Below, one piece after another: positions 55,454 to 64,000 of a DNA stretch of 64,000 bases. This DNA is from an uncultured Cyclobacteriaceae bacterium (GTDB lineage: Bacteria; Bacteroidota; Bacteroidia; Cytophagales; Cyclobacteriaceae). Within the stretch, counting starts at the first letter, position 1; each line of letters opens with the position of its first letter. The notes under the pieces are model-generated. The model was not told the origin of the DNA. It did no database searches and saw only the letters and a list, made by a program, of their open reading frames with translations. The stretch lies in assembly GCA_947492745.1 (NCBI GenBank), contig CANLOE010000002.1, positions 113,161 through 177,160 on the forward strand, written 5' to 3'. The position numbers and the translations under genes are program-made.

Positions 55454-56206
55454 ATGAAAAAATTGACATTTTTAGGATTATCCATTGCTGTAGCAGCAGT
55501 GTTTTCCGCTTGTAATCAAAAGACAGAAGGTACTGATGCTGTTGTGGAGGAAGCCAAGGAAGTAGAAGAGGTTGCCGCTACAGCAGTAGATTATAGTATC
55601 GACACTTCTACTAGCCATGTGACTTACATCGGCAGTAAGGTTGGAGGCAAGCACAATGGTACTATACCCGTTTCAGGTGGCACCATCTCCACGGAAGATG
55701 GTTCTATAGTAGCGGGTAAGATCACTATTGACATGACGTCCATAGACAACGAAGATCTAGAGGGAGTAGAGGGCGATTATGGTGAGGAAGGTTTTTTGAA
55801 GCACTTGAGAAGTCCTGAGTTCTTCGATGTGGAAAAGTACCCTACAGCTACTTTTGAGGTGACATCGGTTGAGCTTTTTGACCCTAATGCTACCATAGAG
55901 ACCAAAGAGGAGTATGAGTCGGAAAACAAACCGATGAGTGCCGATGAGTTTATGGTAGAGGGGGCAACACATACTATAACGGGTAATCTTACCATGAAAG
56001 ACGTCACCAAGAGTATTACTTTTCCTGCAAAAGTATCTATGGAGGACGGTAATATCAATGCTGAGGCAAAATTCAATATCGACCGTACCGTTTGGAACGT
56101 GAAATATGGAGATGAGGCCAGTGCCGTAGACAAAGCCAAGGATAAATTCGTCTATAACACGGTAAATGTCGGATTCGATATCAAAGCTAACTCCGCAGTG
56201 CAGTAA
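55454..56206 (+). CDS. YceI-family lipoprotein
   Basis: A 250-residue periplasmic or outer-membrane lipoprotein. The signal ends VFSAC (Cys about 22). After an acidic linker, the YceI lipocalin-like barrel (about 50-245) shows YSIDTSTSHVTYIGSKVGG, the KITIDMTSIDN and HLRSPEFFDVEKYPTATFEV segments and TGNLTMKDVTKSITFPAKV. YceI proteins bind isoprenoids or other amphiphiles; a cargo is not assignable here. It has its own -7 box and a family C variant followed by a terminator downstream. Confidence 0.93.
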   Translation: MKKLTFLGLSIAVAAVFSACNQKTEGTDAVVEEAKEVEEVAATAVDYSIDTSTSHVTYIGSKVGGKHNGTIPVSGGTISTEDGSIVAGKITIDMTSIDNEDLEGVEGDYGEEGFLKHLRSPEFFDVEKYPTATFEVTSVELFDPNATIETKEEYESENKPMSADEFMVEGATHTITGNLTMKDVTKSITFPAKVSMEDGNINAEAKFNIDRTVWNVKYGDEASAVDKAKDKFVYNTVNVGFDIKANSAVQ

Positions 56207-56253
56207 ACCATCTTTATGGTCATTATTGTCCATTGTCTTTGATAATCATTTAA

Positions 56254-56419
56254 CCCGGATCATGCATTGGAGCTTAGTTATGAGGGCTTAAAAAGCAATA
56301 AATCAGGGTGTTTTATCGGATTCAGCGTAGCACCGCTACGGCGAATCCGAAAAACGCATTCAATTTAATGATTTTCAGATACTTAAGATCGCAATAGAAG
56401 GACTAATGCATGATTCGGG
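56254..56419 (-). mobile_element. Family C variant, full copy
   Basis: A 166-bp unit CCCGGATCATGC to GCATGATTCGGG with perfect TTTAA duplications. The interior differs from typical C (gtagcaccgctacggcg in the centre), and matches the shortened copy at 25007. Confidence 0.88.
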
Positions 56420-56434
56420 TTTAACAAATGAAAC

Positions 56435-56470
56435 TATGCCCTGAACAGGATGATGTTCAGGGCTATTTTA
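56435..56470 (+). terminator. Terminator between the YceI gene and pabB
   Basis: GCCCTGAACA and TGTTCAGGGC form a 10-bp stem followed by TATTTTATG. The family C variant lies between it and the YceI stop. Confidence 0.75.
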
Positions 56471-56492
56471 TGTTCACCCTATTTTTAAATAG

Positions 56493-56500
56493 AACTTTTG
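56493..56500 (+). promoter_or_regulatory. Candidate -7 box before pabB
   Basis: AACTTTTG matches seven of eight positions of TAnnTTTG, 13 bases before ATG at 56513. If used, the in-frame TTG at 56498 cannot be the start. Confidence 0.4.
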
Positions 56501-56512
56501 CAGCAAACCAGT

Positions 56513-57814
56513 ATGAAAAGGAGAAGCAAGACATATTCTATGTCCTCAGACGAGCAGGATCGATTTATGGAAAAGGCTTTATCATGGGCATCCATGCATA
56601 GTCACTTCTCCTATTTCAACCATAACGATATCCCCTACCCTTTTGGCCCCTTTCCCCGATTGCTGGCTGTAGGTTGTCACCTGAAAGTCCCCTTCTTGGG
56701 AAAGGATGACTTCTCCATACTTAAGTCCTTCCAAGAGATCCATCAAGAATGGCTTATAGGTTATTTCGCTTATGACCTGAAAAACCAATTGGAAAACCTA
56801 CATAGTGAGCATAGAGATACAATTAATGCTCCTGAAATTTATTTTTATGTACCGGAACACCTTTTCCATTGTCAGGACGGTGCTATCAAAATAGAAAGCT
56901 ACACTCCTACCGATGAGGTATACGAAACGATATATCGGTATTCAGCTCAACAAATACAAGCCTACTCACCTATCTCGATACATCAGACCATACAAAAGGA
57001 CGAATACTTACAAAAAGTCCAACGGCTCAAAGAGCATATCGAAGAAGGGGATATTTATGAAATCAATTTATGTATGGAATTTCTGGCAGAACAATCGGAA
57101 ATCCATCCCCTTCATACCTATTACCAACTGACGGAAGCGTCTCCTACGCCTTTTGCCACACTACAGCGCATCGATGATATCTATTTGATGTGCGCCTCTC
57201 CAGAGCGTTTTTTAAAAAAAGAGGGACAAAAACTTATATCGCAGCCCATTAAAGGGACCATTCGCAGAGGAAAGGACAAAAAAGAAGATGAAATCCTGAA
57301 ACGACAACTCAGAACTGATGAAAAAGAGCTAGCGGAAAACATGATGATCGTAGATCTGGTAAGGAACGATTTGGCACGGTCTTCCAAGGCGGGAACGGTC
57401 AAGGTCGATGAGCTGTTCGGTATCTATACTTTCGAAACATTACATCAGATGATATCTACGGTATCTTCCGAACTAAAAGAAGAAGTACACTTTATCGATG
57501 CTATAAAAGCTGCATTTCCCATGGGTAGCATGACGGGTGCACCTAAAATCAAGGTCATGGAACTGATAGAAACCTATGAGGAGTCCCGAAGAGGTATTTA
57601 CTCCGGTGCTACCGGATTCATTACTCCTGAAGGTGATTTTGACTTCAATGTGATTATCAGAAGCTTGCTTTATGATAAGAAACGGAAAAACCTCAGTTTT
57701 CAGGTAGGAAGTGCCATTACCTATGACTCCATCCCTTCTAAAGAGTATGAAGAATGTATGCTCAAAGCAGATGGTCTATTGAAAGCACTGGGGCACACCT
57801 CCTACTGTCCTTGA
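56513..57814 (+). CDS. pabB: Aminodeoxychorismate synthase component I
   Basis: Converts chorismate plus ammonia to 4-amino-4-deoxychorismate for folate synthesis, with a glutamine amidotransferase partner not present in the window. The 433 residues fit PabB. The lysine signature PIKGTIRRG distinguishes PabB from anthranilate synthase (PIAGT). Further chorismate-enzyme motifs are ENMMIVDLVRNDLAR, GSMTGAPKIKVMELI and RRGIYSGATGFI. The ATG at 56513 is chosen because the TTG upstream overlaps the promoter-like box. Confidence 0.94.
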   Translation: MKRRSKTYSMSSDEQDRFMEKALSWASMHSHFSYFNHNDIPYPFGPFPRLLAVGCHLKVPFLGKDDFSILKSFQEIHQEWLIGYFAYDLKNQLENLHSEHRDTINAPEIYFYVPEHLFHCQDGAIKIESYTPTDEVYETIYRYSAQQIQAYSPISIHQTIQKDEYLQKVQRLKEHIEEGDIYEINLCMEFLAEQSEIHPLHTYYQLTEASPTPFATLQRIDDIYLMCASPERFLKKEGQKLISQPIKGTIRRGKDKKEDEILKRQLRTDEKELAENMMIVDLVRNDLARSSKAGTVKVDELFGIYTFETLHQMISTVSSELKEEVHFIDAIKAAFPMGSMTGAPKIKVMELIETYEESRRGIYSGATGFITPEGDFDFNVIIRSLLYDKKRKNLSFQVGSAITYDSIPSKEYEECMLKADGLLKALGHTSYCP

Positions 57815-57878
57815 GGAAAAAAGCCTTTGCTCTCCCCGAAAATCACTGACAAAATGTCATTTTTTAAGGATATATAGC

Positions 57879-57886
57879 TAACTTTG
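57879..57886 (+). promoter_or_regulatory. -7 box before miaB
   Basis: TAACTTTG matches TAnnTTTG, 26 bases before the miaB ATG. It probably drives the miaB-secG gene group. Confidence 0.5.
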
Positions 57887-57911
57887 TCCGTTAGAAAAAT
57901 AGTCATTTACA

Positions 57912-59378
57912 ATGAACAAGCTGATTACTGACATAGACATCATAAAAGAGGGCATCGAGGAAAAGGAGACCTGCGAAACCGTGAAGGTATCCTTGGATAA
58001 GGATACGGGTAAAGAGAGGAAGCTCTACATTGAAAGCTACGGTTGTCAAATGAACTTCTCTGACAGTGAGATCGTAACGTCCATTATGCAAAAAAGTGGC
58101 TTTGATACTACCTCTGATTTCAATGAAGCAGATGTAGTATTCTTAAACACTTGTTCCATTCGAGAAAAAGCTGAGCAGACCGTACGACATCGCCTGAATC
58201 AATTCAATGCGGTCAAAAAACGTAAACCCGATATGATGGTCGGTATTCTAGGCTGTATGGCCGAGCGGTTGAAAAGCAAATTATTGGAAGAGGAGAAAGT
58301 TGTCGATCTGGTTGTAGGACCTGATGCCTATCGTGACCTCCCTAGTCTGGTCGCACAGGTCGATAGCGGTCACAAAGCAGTCAATACCTTCTTATCCAAA
58401 GAAGAGACTTATGCTGATATCAGTCCTGTTCGGTTGAACTCCAATGGTGTAACGGCCTTTATATCCATAATGAGAGGCTGTGACAATATGTGTTCTTTTT
58501 GTGTTGTGCCCTTTACCCGAGGTAGAGAGAGGAGCCGTGACCCTCATTCGATAGTAGAAGAAGCAGAGACTCTATTCAATCAGGGCTTTAGGGAAGTGAC
58601 CTTACTGGGACAGAATGTGGACTCTTACAAATGGTCTCCCGAAATCAACAATAAAGCAAGGTTAGAAAGAAGCGAGGTAAGCGAAGTCGTTAATTTTGCC
58701 CATTTGCTGGAAAAGGTTGCTTTGGTATCTCCGGAACTACGTATCCGCTTTTCCACTTCTCACCCGAAAGATATTACCGATGAAGTATTGCATACGATGA
58801 AAAAGTATGATAATATCTGTAAATATATCCATCTACCGGCCCAAAGTGGAAATACCCGGGTCCTTGATTTGATGAACCGCACCTATACCCGCGAGTGGTA
58901 TATCAATAGAGTAGATGCCATCCGAAGTATACTTGGTGATTCTTGTGGTATCTCTTCCGATATGATCGCGGGATTCTGTACGGAGACCGAAGAAGAACAT
59001 CAGGATAGCCTGACATTAATGGATTATGTGCAGTACGATTTTTCCTATATGTTCTTTTACTCAGAACGTCCCGGTACATTAGCCGCAAAAAAGTACAAAG
59101 ACGATATCCCACTAACGGTCAAGAAAAAGCGACTGAGCGAAATCATCGCCAAGCAGCAAAATATATCCTTGGCCAGAAATCAAATGGATATCGGCCAGGT
59201 ACAGGAAGTATTGATAGAAGGCTTTTCCAAACGATCCGATGAACACCTTCAAGGACGAAATTCCGCGAACAAAGTAGTAGTGTTCCCTAAAAAGCAATAT
59301 CAAAAAGGACAATATGTTCAGGTGCTGATCAAAGCCTGTACTACTGCTACCCTTTCCGGGGATATTATTGACCAGTAG
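57912..59378 (+). CDS. miaB: tRNA-2-methylthio-N6-dimethylallyladenosine synthase
   Basis: A radical-SAM methylthiotransferase that adds the 2-methylthio group at A37 of tRNAs. The 488 residues hold the N-terminal MTTase domain with cluster Cys in [24 protein letters not shown] and GCMAERL, the radical-SAM motif [22 protein letters not shown] (CxxxCxxC), and a C-terminal TRAM domain (about 425-485). It heads a same-strand group with the sigma-54 activator, LptE, a TPR protein and SecG, an order common in Bacteroidota. Confidence 0.97.
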   Translation: MNKLITDIDIIKEGIEEKETCETVKVSLDKDTGKERKLYIESYGCQMNFSDSEIVTSIMQKSGFDTTSDFNEADVVFLNTCSIREKAEQTVRHRLNQFNAVKKRKPDMMVGILGCMAERLKSKLLEEEKVVDLVVGPDAYRDLPSLVAQVDSGHKAVNTFLSKEETYADISPVRLNSNGVTAFISIMRGCDNMCSFCVVPFTRGRERSRDPHSIVEEAETLFNQGFREVTLLGQNVDSYKWSPEINNKARLERSEVSEVVNFAHLLEKVALVSPELRIRFSTSHPKDITDEVLHTMKKYDNICKYIHLPAQSGNTRVLDLMNRTYTREWYINRVDAIRSILGDSCGISSDMIAGFCTETEEEHQDSLTLMDYVQYDFSYMFFYSERPGTLAAKKYKDDIPLTVKKKRLSEIIAKQQNISLARNQMDIGQVQEVLIEGFSKRSDEHLQGRNSANKVVVFPKKQYQKGQYVQVLIKACTTATLSGDIIDQ

Positions 59379-59663
59379 CGATTACTGAAAGAGTGGTTAT
59401 GATCGGCCTGAGCCTTTGAAACAGTTTCAAAATGTATGTTTTATTATTTTCTCATGTAATCTTTTGACACATACATTTCGTTGGGGTTTTCTCTGATAAC
59501 GCTACTATTTTCAATGGCAAAATCCTCAAGGCATTTTCTTAACGCTGGGTCCCATCTCATTCCGCGCTCAGAATAAGTGCTAACAAATACTAAATATAAT
59601 TGTAAAACAGTCTCTTAACAAAGAAATGAGGTGTACCATTTCCAACATAAACGCATTTAGCAA
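59379..59663. other. Spacer in the miaB-secG group with E-like terminal sequence
   Basis: A 285-base gap with no gene. AAAACAGTCTCTTAA at about 59607-59621 resembles a family E end, and gataacgctactatttt (about 59497) is like the shared hairpin core, so it may be a decayed element within the group. Confidence 0.35.
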
Positions 59664-60965
59664 TTGACCGATTCTGAAATATTAGTCATCAAACAACGCT
59701 TTGGTATCATAGGCAACTCGCCATTATTGAACCACGCCATAAAAGTAGCTGTTCAGGTGGCTGCTACTGACATGACCGTCCTTATTACCGGAGAGAGTGG
59801 TAGTGGAAAAGAATCCTTCTCCAAAATCATACATCAGCTCAGCGCAAGAAAACATGGATCTTTTATCGCAGTGAATTGTGGTGCCATCCCTGAAGGAACT
59901 ATAGATTCCGAACTTTTCGGTCATGAAAAAGGCTCTTTTACGGGTGCACACGATGCCCGCAAGGGCTACTTCGAGGTCACCAGTGGTGGAACTATCTTCT
60001 TGGATGAAATCGGCGAAATGCCTCTGGGCACGCAGGCACGCCTGCTAAGAGTACTGGAAAACGGTGAGTTCATAAAAGTCGGTTCTTCTAAAGTACATAA
60101 GACGGATATAAGAGTGGTAGCCGCAACCAACGTCAACCTTTTGGCGGCAGTAGAAAAAGGCAAGTTCAGGGAAGACCTCTATTATCGGTTGAGTACGGTG
60201 CCTATCTTTGTGCCACCACTTCGGGAGCGCGGTAGAGATATAGAACTGCTGTTCAGGAAATTTGCCAGTGACTTTGCCGAGAAGTATCGCGTGAAACCCA
60301 TTTCGTTGACGCCCGAAGCCAGTATGGCGTTACAGAAATACCGGTTTCCGGGAAATATCCGCCAGCTTAAAAATCTAGTGGAACAGATATCCGTTCTGTC
60401 CACGGATGTGAAAGAAATCGATACCGAAAAACTGCTTCAGTACCTACCTAAAGAACCCAATACATTGCCAGCCCTATATACAAGAGGGCAGAACGAAAGT
60501 GGCGAGTCGTTTTCTGAGCGAGACCTGCTCTACAAAGTCCTATTTGATATGAAAAGAGACATGAACGAACTCAAAAAACTGGTTCACGATGTTCTCGAAA
60601 AAGAGAATTTAGACCATCAATTGTTGAAAGATCATCAAGGTCTGTTTGAGAATATAGATGAGGATATCAATATAAAACCGTCACCGACCATAAGTCCCGA
60701 GCCCTATTTACTCGATATAAAAAGAGATATGACCAATAACCCTCCTTATGATATAGATGACAATGATGTAGATGATGGAGACATTGAAGATATTGTGCAT
60801 GTGACGGAAGAAGATGAATCCCTTTCTTTGGAGAAAAAGGAAAAAGAATTGATTATCAAGGCATTGAGAAAAAACAATAACAAACGTAAATATGCTGCAC
60901 AGGATTTGGGGATTTCGGAACGAACTTTGTACAGAAAAATCAAACAGTACGAAATCGATGGATAA
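59664..60965 (+). CDS. Sigma-54-dependent transcriptional activator (AAA+, no receiver)
   Basis: A 433-residue enhancer-binding protein that remodels sigma-54 RNA polymerase. The AAA+ domain starts near residue 14 with ESGSGKESFS (Walker A variant), contains GHEKGSFTGAHDAR (GAFTGA loop with Ser in place of Ala), GGTIFLDEIGEM (Walker B), and the R-finger region LYYRLSTVPIF. A long acidic, low-complexity linker (about 340-390) precedes the HTH (KYAAQDLGISERTLYRKIKQY). No response-regulator receiver is present, so activity is constitutive or controlled by a partner. TTG at 59664 is the start, after an in-frame TAG. It overlaps lptE by 8 bases. Confidence 0.9.
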   Translation: MTDSEILVIKQRFGIIGNSPLLNHAIKVAVQVAATDMTVLITGESGSGKESFSKIIHQLSARKHGSFIAVNCGAIPEGTIDSELFGHEKGSFTGAHDARKGYFEVTSGGTIFLDEIGEMPLGTQARLLRVLENGEFIKVGSSKVHKTDIRVVAATNVNLLAAVEKGKFREDLYYRLSTVPIFVPPLRERGRDIELLFRKFASDFAEKYRVKPISLTPEASMALQKYRFPGNIRQLKNLVEQISVLSTDVKEIDTEKLLQYLPKEPNTLPALYTRGQNESGESFSERDLLYKVLFDMKRDMNELKKLVHDVLEKENLDHQLLKDHQGLFENIDEDINIKPSPTISPEPYLLDIKRDMTNNPPYDIDDNDVDDGDIEDIVHVTEEDESLSLEKKEKELIIKALRKNNNKRKYAAQDLGISERTLYRKIKQYEIDG

Positions 60966-61497
60966 ACAGCACAACCCTATTCTAACTATTGCTATCGTTA
61001 TCTGTAGCTTCTTTCTTGGAAGCTGCGGTATCTATTCGCTATCCGGTATTTCGCTAAACTACGAAACGACCAAGACCATTTCCATTCAAAATTTTTATAA
61101 TGATGTCAATTTAGGCCCAGCGAACCTCTCTCAGACCTTTACCAATTCCCTGAGAGACTACTTTCAACAGAACACACAGCTGGACCTGATCGAAGAGCAA
61201 GGGGATATCCAGTTTGAAGGAAGTATCACCGGTTATCGCCTAACGCCGGTAGCTCCGCAAGCCGCCCAAGATGAGAATGGTGTAGATGCGGCAGCTCAAA
61301 CACGCCTCACCATTACCGTGCAGGTAACCTATATCAATACGAAAGATGATACTTTCAATTTTGAGAATAAGAATTTTTCCTTTTTTGATGATTTCAGTAA
61401 TGATGAGAGCATTACCTCTGTTGAAGACGGATTGATAGAGACGATCAATACCCAAATAATACAGGATGTATTCAATGCCTCAGTTGCCAATTGGTAA
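60958..61497 (+). CDS. lptE: LptE-family LPS-assembly lipoprotein
   Basis: An outer-membrane lipoprotein that forms the LPS translocon with LptD. The ATG at 60958 gives 179 residues and a proper signal, IVICSFFLGSCGIYSL, with the lipobox Cys about 23; the longer frame from 60892 has no signal. The mature region shows the LptE pattern FYNDVNLGPANLSQTFTNSLRDYF and GSITGYRLTPV. Overlaps the preceding gene by 8 bases, so coupled translation is expected. Confidence 0.93.
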   Translation: MDKQHNPILTIAIVICSFFLGSCGIYSLSGISLNYETTKTISIQNFYNDVNLGPANLSQTFTNSLRDYFQQNTQLDLIEEQGDIQFEGSITGYRLTPVAPQAAQDENGVDAAAQTRLTITVQVTYINTKDDTFNFENKNFSFFDDFSNDESITSVEDGLIETINTQIIQDVFNASVANW

Positions 61498-61540
61498 TTT
61501 TTCATTAACTTTAGTTTTATTTTAAATCCTAGCATTTACC

Positions 61541-62473
61541 GTGACTAAGCAAAATTTTCTAGATATTTTGATTCATTATCAGAATATCCCTGAAGGGGAT
61601 ATTTCAGAACTTCAGGAACTGGAAAAGGAGTACCCCTATGCTCAGATAGTTCGCGGGCTAGTTGCAAAAGCAAGTCATGATGCGGGACTGCCGGATACCA
61701 AAATAAAGCTCCACAAAGCTGCCATTCACATCTCTGATAGAGCTGTCCTGAAAAACCTCATAGAGAACAAAATTGCCAAGCCCGTAGAAGATTATTCTTT
61801 GGAAGAACTGGCACAAGCCACTCCAAAGCACTCTCCTAATCCCGGCATCTCTCATAGTGTCGAAATTGCTGGGAGAAAGTCCGTTCCCGCCAAGACAGAA
61901 ACTACTGTTATGACCAGTCTGGGGCCGGTCACTCCCATGGGGCAAGATGAATCCGATCGGTTGAGAGAAGAGGTTATGCGAAATCTGGCCCTGGTCAGGG
62001 AGAGCAGAAAACCTTATAGAGCCATGTTCTTTAACGAAGATGAACATGGCAATGCTATACCTGTAGCAGAGTCCATCAAAGAAAAGAAAGTCAAAACCGA
62101 AAAGAACAGAGGAAAAAAAAAGCATAAGGAGAATTTCATTGAACGCGTCACCAAAGAAATCGTTCATACCCCTGCTCCACAGCAAAAAAAAATCAAAAAA
62201 GAACAATCACACATTATCGATCAGTTCATCGCCAAGGAACCTTCGATAGAACGTAGGATTATATCGGCAGATATCAACACTGGCAGTCAAGAAGATCTCT
62301 CGGAGCAAAGTAGTGAATTTGGAGAGGGACTGGTATCGGAAACCTTGGCCAATATTTTCATTAAACAGGGCAAAAAAGACAAGGCAAAGGAAATTTATAA
62401 AAAATTAATTTGGAAGTTTCCACAAAAAAAGGCTTACTTTGCAACTTTAATTGATGATTTGAACAAAATATAA
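61541..62473 (+). CDS. Hypothetical protein with C-terminal TPR-like unit
   Basis: A 310-residue protein starting at GTG, 44 bases after lptE. The N-terminal part is helical (FLDILIHYQNIPEGDI...), the middle is Lys-rich and low in complexity (KEKKVKTEKNRGKKKHKE), and the C-terminus ends in a TPR-like hairpin LANIFIKQGKKDKAKEIYKKLIWKFP. In Bacteroidota a similar gene often lies between lptE and secG. There is no signal peptide. Function unknown. Confidence 0.82.
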   Translation: MTKQNFLDILIHYQNIPEGDISELQELEKEYPYAQIVRGLVAKASHDAGLPDTKIKLHKAAIHISDRAVLKNLIENKIAKPVEDYSLEELAQATPKHSPNPGISHSVEIAGRKSVPAKTETTVMTSLGPVTPMGQDESDRLREEVMRNLALVRESRKPYRAMFFNEDEHGNAIPVAESIKEKKVKTEKNRGKKKHKENFIERVTKEIVHTPAPQQKKIKKEQSHIIDQFIAKEPSIERRIISADINTGSQEDLSEQSSEFGEGLVSETLANIFIKQGKKDKAKEIYKKLIWKFPQKKAYFATLIDDLNKI

Positions 62474-62486
62474 AAACATAATAGAC

Positions 62487-62894
62487 ATGTATATTTTCGT
62501 AATGAGCTTGATTGTCCTAGTGGCAGTGTTGTTGGTTTTGGTGATATTGGCGCAAAACTCCAAAGGAGGTGGTTTGACAAGTCAGTTTGGAGGCTCAGGT
62601 GCCAGTAATATGATCGGTGTTAAAAAAACAGGTGATTTATTGGAAAGGATTACATGGGGTTTTGTCATTGTATTATTGGTATTGTCTTTCTCTACTAAGT
62701 TTATATTTGATGGAAGTACCGGTAGCACAGAAGAGGGAGGTCCTATATTGGGAGGTGCCGGTCAAGTAGAGGCTCCTATCGCCACTCCCCCAAGTGATAT
62801 CGATGCTGAAGAAAATACTGCTCCCGCAGAAGGCACCGAAAGCTTAGAGGAAAGTTCGGCCACGGAAAGTAATGGTAACGAAGACAGTGAATGA
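62487..62894 (+). CDS. secG: Preprotein translocase subunit SecG
   Basis: A small membrane component of the SecYEG channel. Two hydrophobic helices (about 1-23 and 50-72) flank the SecG signature GGGLTSQFGGSGASNM. The C-terminal tail (about 80-135) is acidic and low-complexity (EENTAPAEGTESLEESSATES), common in this phylum. It starts 13 bases after the preceding gene and is followed by a strong terminator. In many Bacteroidota groES-groEL follow; here they do not. Confidence 0.95.
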   Translation: MYIFVMSLIVLVAVLLVLVILAQNSKGGGLTSQFGGSGASNMIGVKKTGDLLERITWGFVIVLLVLSFSTKFIFDGSTGSTEEGGPILGGAGQVEAPIATPPSDIDAEENTAPAEGTESLEESSATESNGNEDSE

Positions 62895-62934
62895 TAACAG
62901 AGAGGGTTATTCTCTACCATAGATATCTGTTTTT

Positions 62935-62971
62935 AAAAGGATACTATCGATAAAGATAGTATCCTTTTTTG
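62935..62971 (+). terminator. Terminator after secG
   Basis: AAAAGGATACTATC and GATAGTATCCTTTTTT form a strong stem with a T-run, ending the miaB-secG transcript. Confidence 0.9.
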
Positions 62972-63185
62972 TTTCATAGAACTGTTGCTATATAGGTGAA
63001 TAGGGCAAATTTGACTCAAATTATGCATTAGCTTATCCTTATGTCTGTTGTAATGGGTTCGTAAATAGTTGTCCCTTACCCCCCCCTTAAAAGTGTCCTG
63101 ACTGTCAAAAGATCATGATTTGATAACAATAGAAGTTATCGAAAAAGACAAGGTTTTGGTATTTTGATTGCATAAACCTTGTCAA

Positions 63186-63690
63186 ATGAAGTCAAAAAAT
63201 AAGACCATCGGGCAGTTGGGTTTCCTTGCCCCAAGTTTGAGAGAGCAGTTGAACCCCAAGCAGGAACCCTACCTGTTGAGCGGAGCCATCGACTAGGCCT
63301 ATTTCGATAGGGGGTTTTCGGGTCTTTATGCCGAGCAGGGCCGTCCTGCCCATCCGATACGGATGATGGTCGGTCTTCTGATCCTCAAGTATTTGTATGA
63401 CCTGTCGGATGAGGAGCTGGTGGAACATCAATGGGAGATGAACCCCTATTTCCAGTATTTCTCGGGTATGGGGGTGATACATTGGGGGCAACCGTGCGCT
63501 GCCAGCGACCTGGTGCATTTCAGGAATCGGATCGGTGCCGAGGGCGTTGAAAAGATCCTCTCAAGCACTCGGTCGACCTGCACGGCAGGGATGGCAGGGA
63601 CAGGCACATCAGCGTGAACACCACCGTGCAGGAGAAGAACATCACCTATCCAACCGATGCAAAGCAGCATAAGAAGATAGCTGATAAACC
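63186..63690 (+). pseudogene. IS5/IS1182-like transposase remnant
   Basis: Reads KTIGQLGFLAPSLREQL, then a TAG stop where TGG (Trp) is expected, then YFDRGFSGLYAEQGRPAHP and LKYLYDLSDEELVEHQWEM. After residue IGAEGVEKIL the frame shifts by two bases and continues KHSVDLHGRDGRDRHISVN and TTVQEKNITYPTDAK. It ends at a family D element. An upstream inverted repeat (GACAAGGTTT/AAACCTTGTC) at about 63148-63184 may belong to the IS. Higher G+C than the flanks. Confidence 0.82.
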
Positions 63691-63840
63691 CAAACTGATC
63701 GATAGAAATCGTGATGAGCGTATAAATAGTAAAATACCGGCCATGTGGATTCGTTCGGCATAGCACCGCTATGGTAAATGAAGACAGGTGGGCAAAGCTT
63801 CCGGTATGAAGCTATTTATGCGCGGAACAGGTTCTCTATT
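63689..63840 (-). mobile_element. Family D MITE, copy D5, right end cut off
   Basis: CCCAAACTGATCG to ggttctctatt matches family D for about 152 bases and then stops, just before GATCATTTTGGG would be expected. The left flank lies in the transposase remnant; the break coincides with another element at 63841. Confidence 0.82.
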
Positions 63841-63853
63841 TACTGCCGTTGAC

Positions 63854-64000
63854 TTAAGCATGTTTTTGATTCATATGATATTTTCTACCTTCAAAATAGG
63901 TCCTTTTTCTTGTCTGTCCTTTCCTGGAATATTCGATCCTGGCCTTTACATTTTCGGAAAACTCATCGATCAATGTCATTATATCCCTTCCCTTCAATAT
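63854..64000 (-). CDS. Partial frame at the window edge, possibly an IS transposase C-terminus
   Basis: An open frame enters from beyond the window and ends at TAA (63854-63856): LKGRDIMTLIDEFSENVKA then RIEYSRKGQTRKRTYFEG. It is basic and hydrophilic. Just after the stop, CTTAAGTCAACGGCAGTA joins the truncated D copy, which suggests the end of an IS. An IS4-type element is possible but cannot be confirmed from 48 residues. Confidence 0.4.
   Translation of the reverse strand: MLKGRDIMTLIDEFSENVKARIEYSRKGQTRKRTYFEGRKYHMNQKHA

Noticed and set aside
60892..60957. N-terminal extension of lptE
   Set aside because: It overlaps the HTH-coding part of the upstream gene in another frame and masks a good lipoprotein signal beginning at 60958.
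61658..62206. 182-residue frame opposite the TPR-like gene
   Set aside because: Phe/Leu-rich translation of the antisense of Lys/Glu-rich codons, a typical artefact.

Overview
The window reads as chromosomal DNA of a marine-type Bacteroidota, most likely Cytophagales. The evidence is TAnnTTTG-type -7 promoter boxes ahead of several genes, secreted proteins with a type IX secretion (T9SS) C-terminal sorting domain (45008-48553, 49417-51825), TPR-fused histidine kinases, PD40-OmpA proteins, ABC-permease/M1-peptidase fusions, and the order miaB, sigma-54 activator, lptE, TPR protein, secG. No phage, plasmid or CRISPR module was found.

Layout. 0.3-13.6 kb: a GH3 glucosidase, DUF547 lipoprotein, MazG-like pyrophosphohydrolase, tyrS, an outer-membrane barrel, patatin and MBL hydrolase, accA. 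13.9-14.1 kb: two identical tRNA-Asp genes. 14.2-19.1 kb: a repeat-rich stretch around an 885-residue AAA+ protein whose C-terminus resembles a class-I release factor without SPF or GGQ motifs, followed by an IS630 remnant. 19.2-34.4 kb: an ABC exporter/peptidase pair, a TPR protein, an orphan TPR histidine kinase, gamma-glutamyltransferase, a PD40-OmpA protein and a double-Usp protein. 35.3-44.0 kb: 3-methyladenine glycosylase, DUF2911 protein, a frameshifted lipoprotein, and a PIG-L deacetylase / 45-residue membrane peptide / sodium symporter group. 45-54.2 kb: a large modular T9SS glycosidase-like protein, a T9SS metzincin protease, a rhomboid protease and an acidic protein. 55.4-62.9 kb: YceI lipoprotein, pabB, then miaB to secG. 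The right edge holds IS remnants.

The most striking architecture is between the genes. At least five families of short palindromic non-autonomous elements fill most intergenic gaps and insert into one another. Family A (160 bp, TACAAA...TTTGTA ends, TTA/TAA target duplications) shares its ends with the IS630 remnant. Families B, C and D (about 163-175 bp, CCC...GGG ends, 5-bp TTNAA-like target duplications) have IS1380/piggyBac-like signatures. Family E has AGAGACTGTTTT inverted ends. The nesting gives an order of activity: B and E first, then C and D, then A. A, C and D carry the same small central hairpin (ATAGC-NNN-GCTAT) despite unrelated ends. One C copy splits a decayed IS200/IS605 tnpA gene.

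The strongest candidate for an undescribed system is the AAA+/release-factor-like fusion. Its D1 Walker B is degenerate, its D2 looks active, and the RF-like tail keeps a possible ribosome-binding fold but none of the termination chemistry, which suggests a ribosome-directed unfoldase. All family assignments are from reading motifs by eye; no database search was run.
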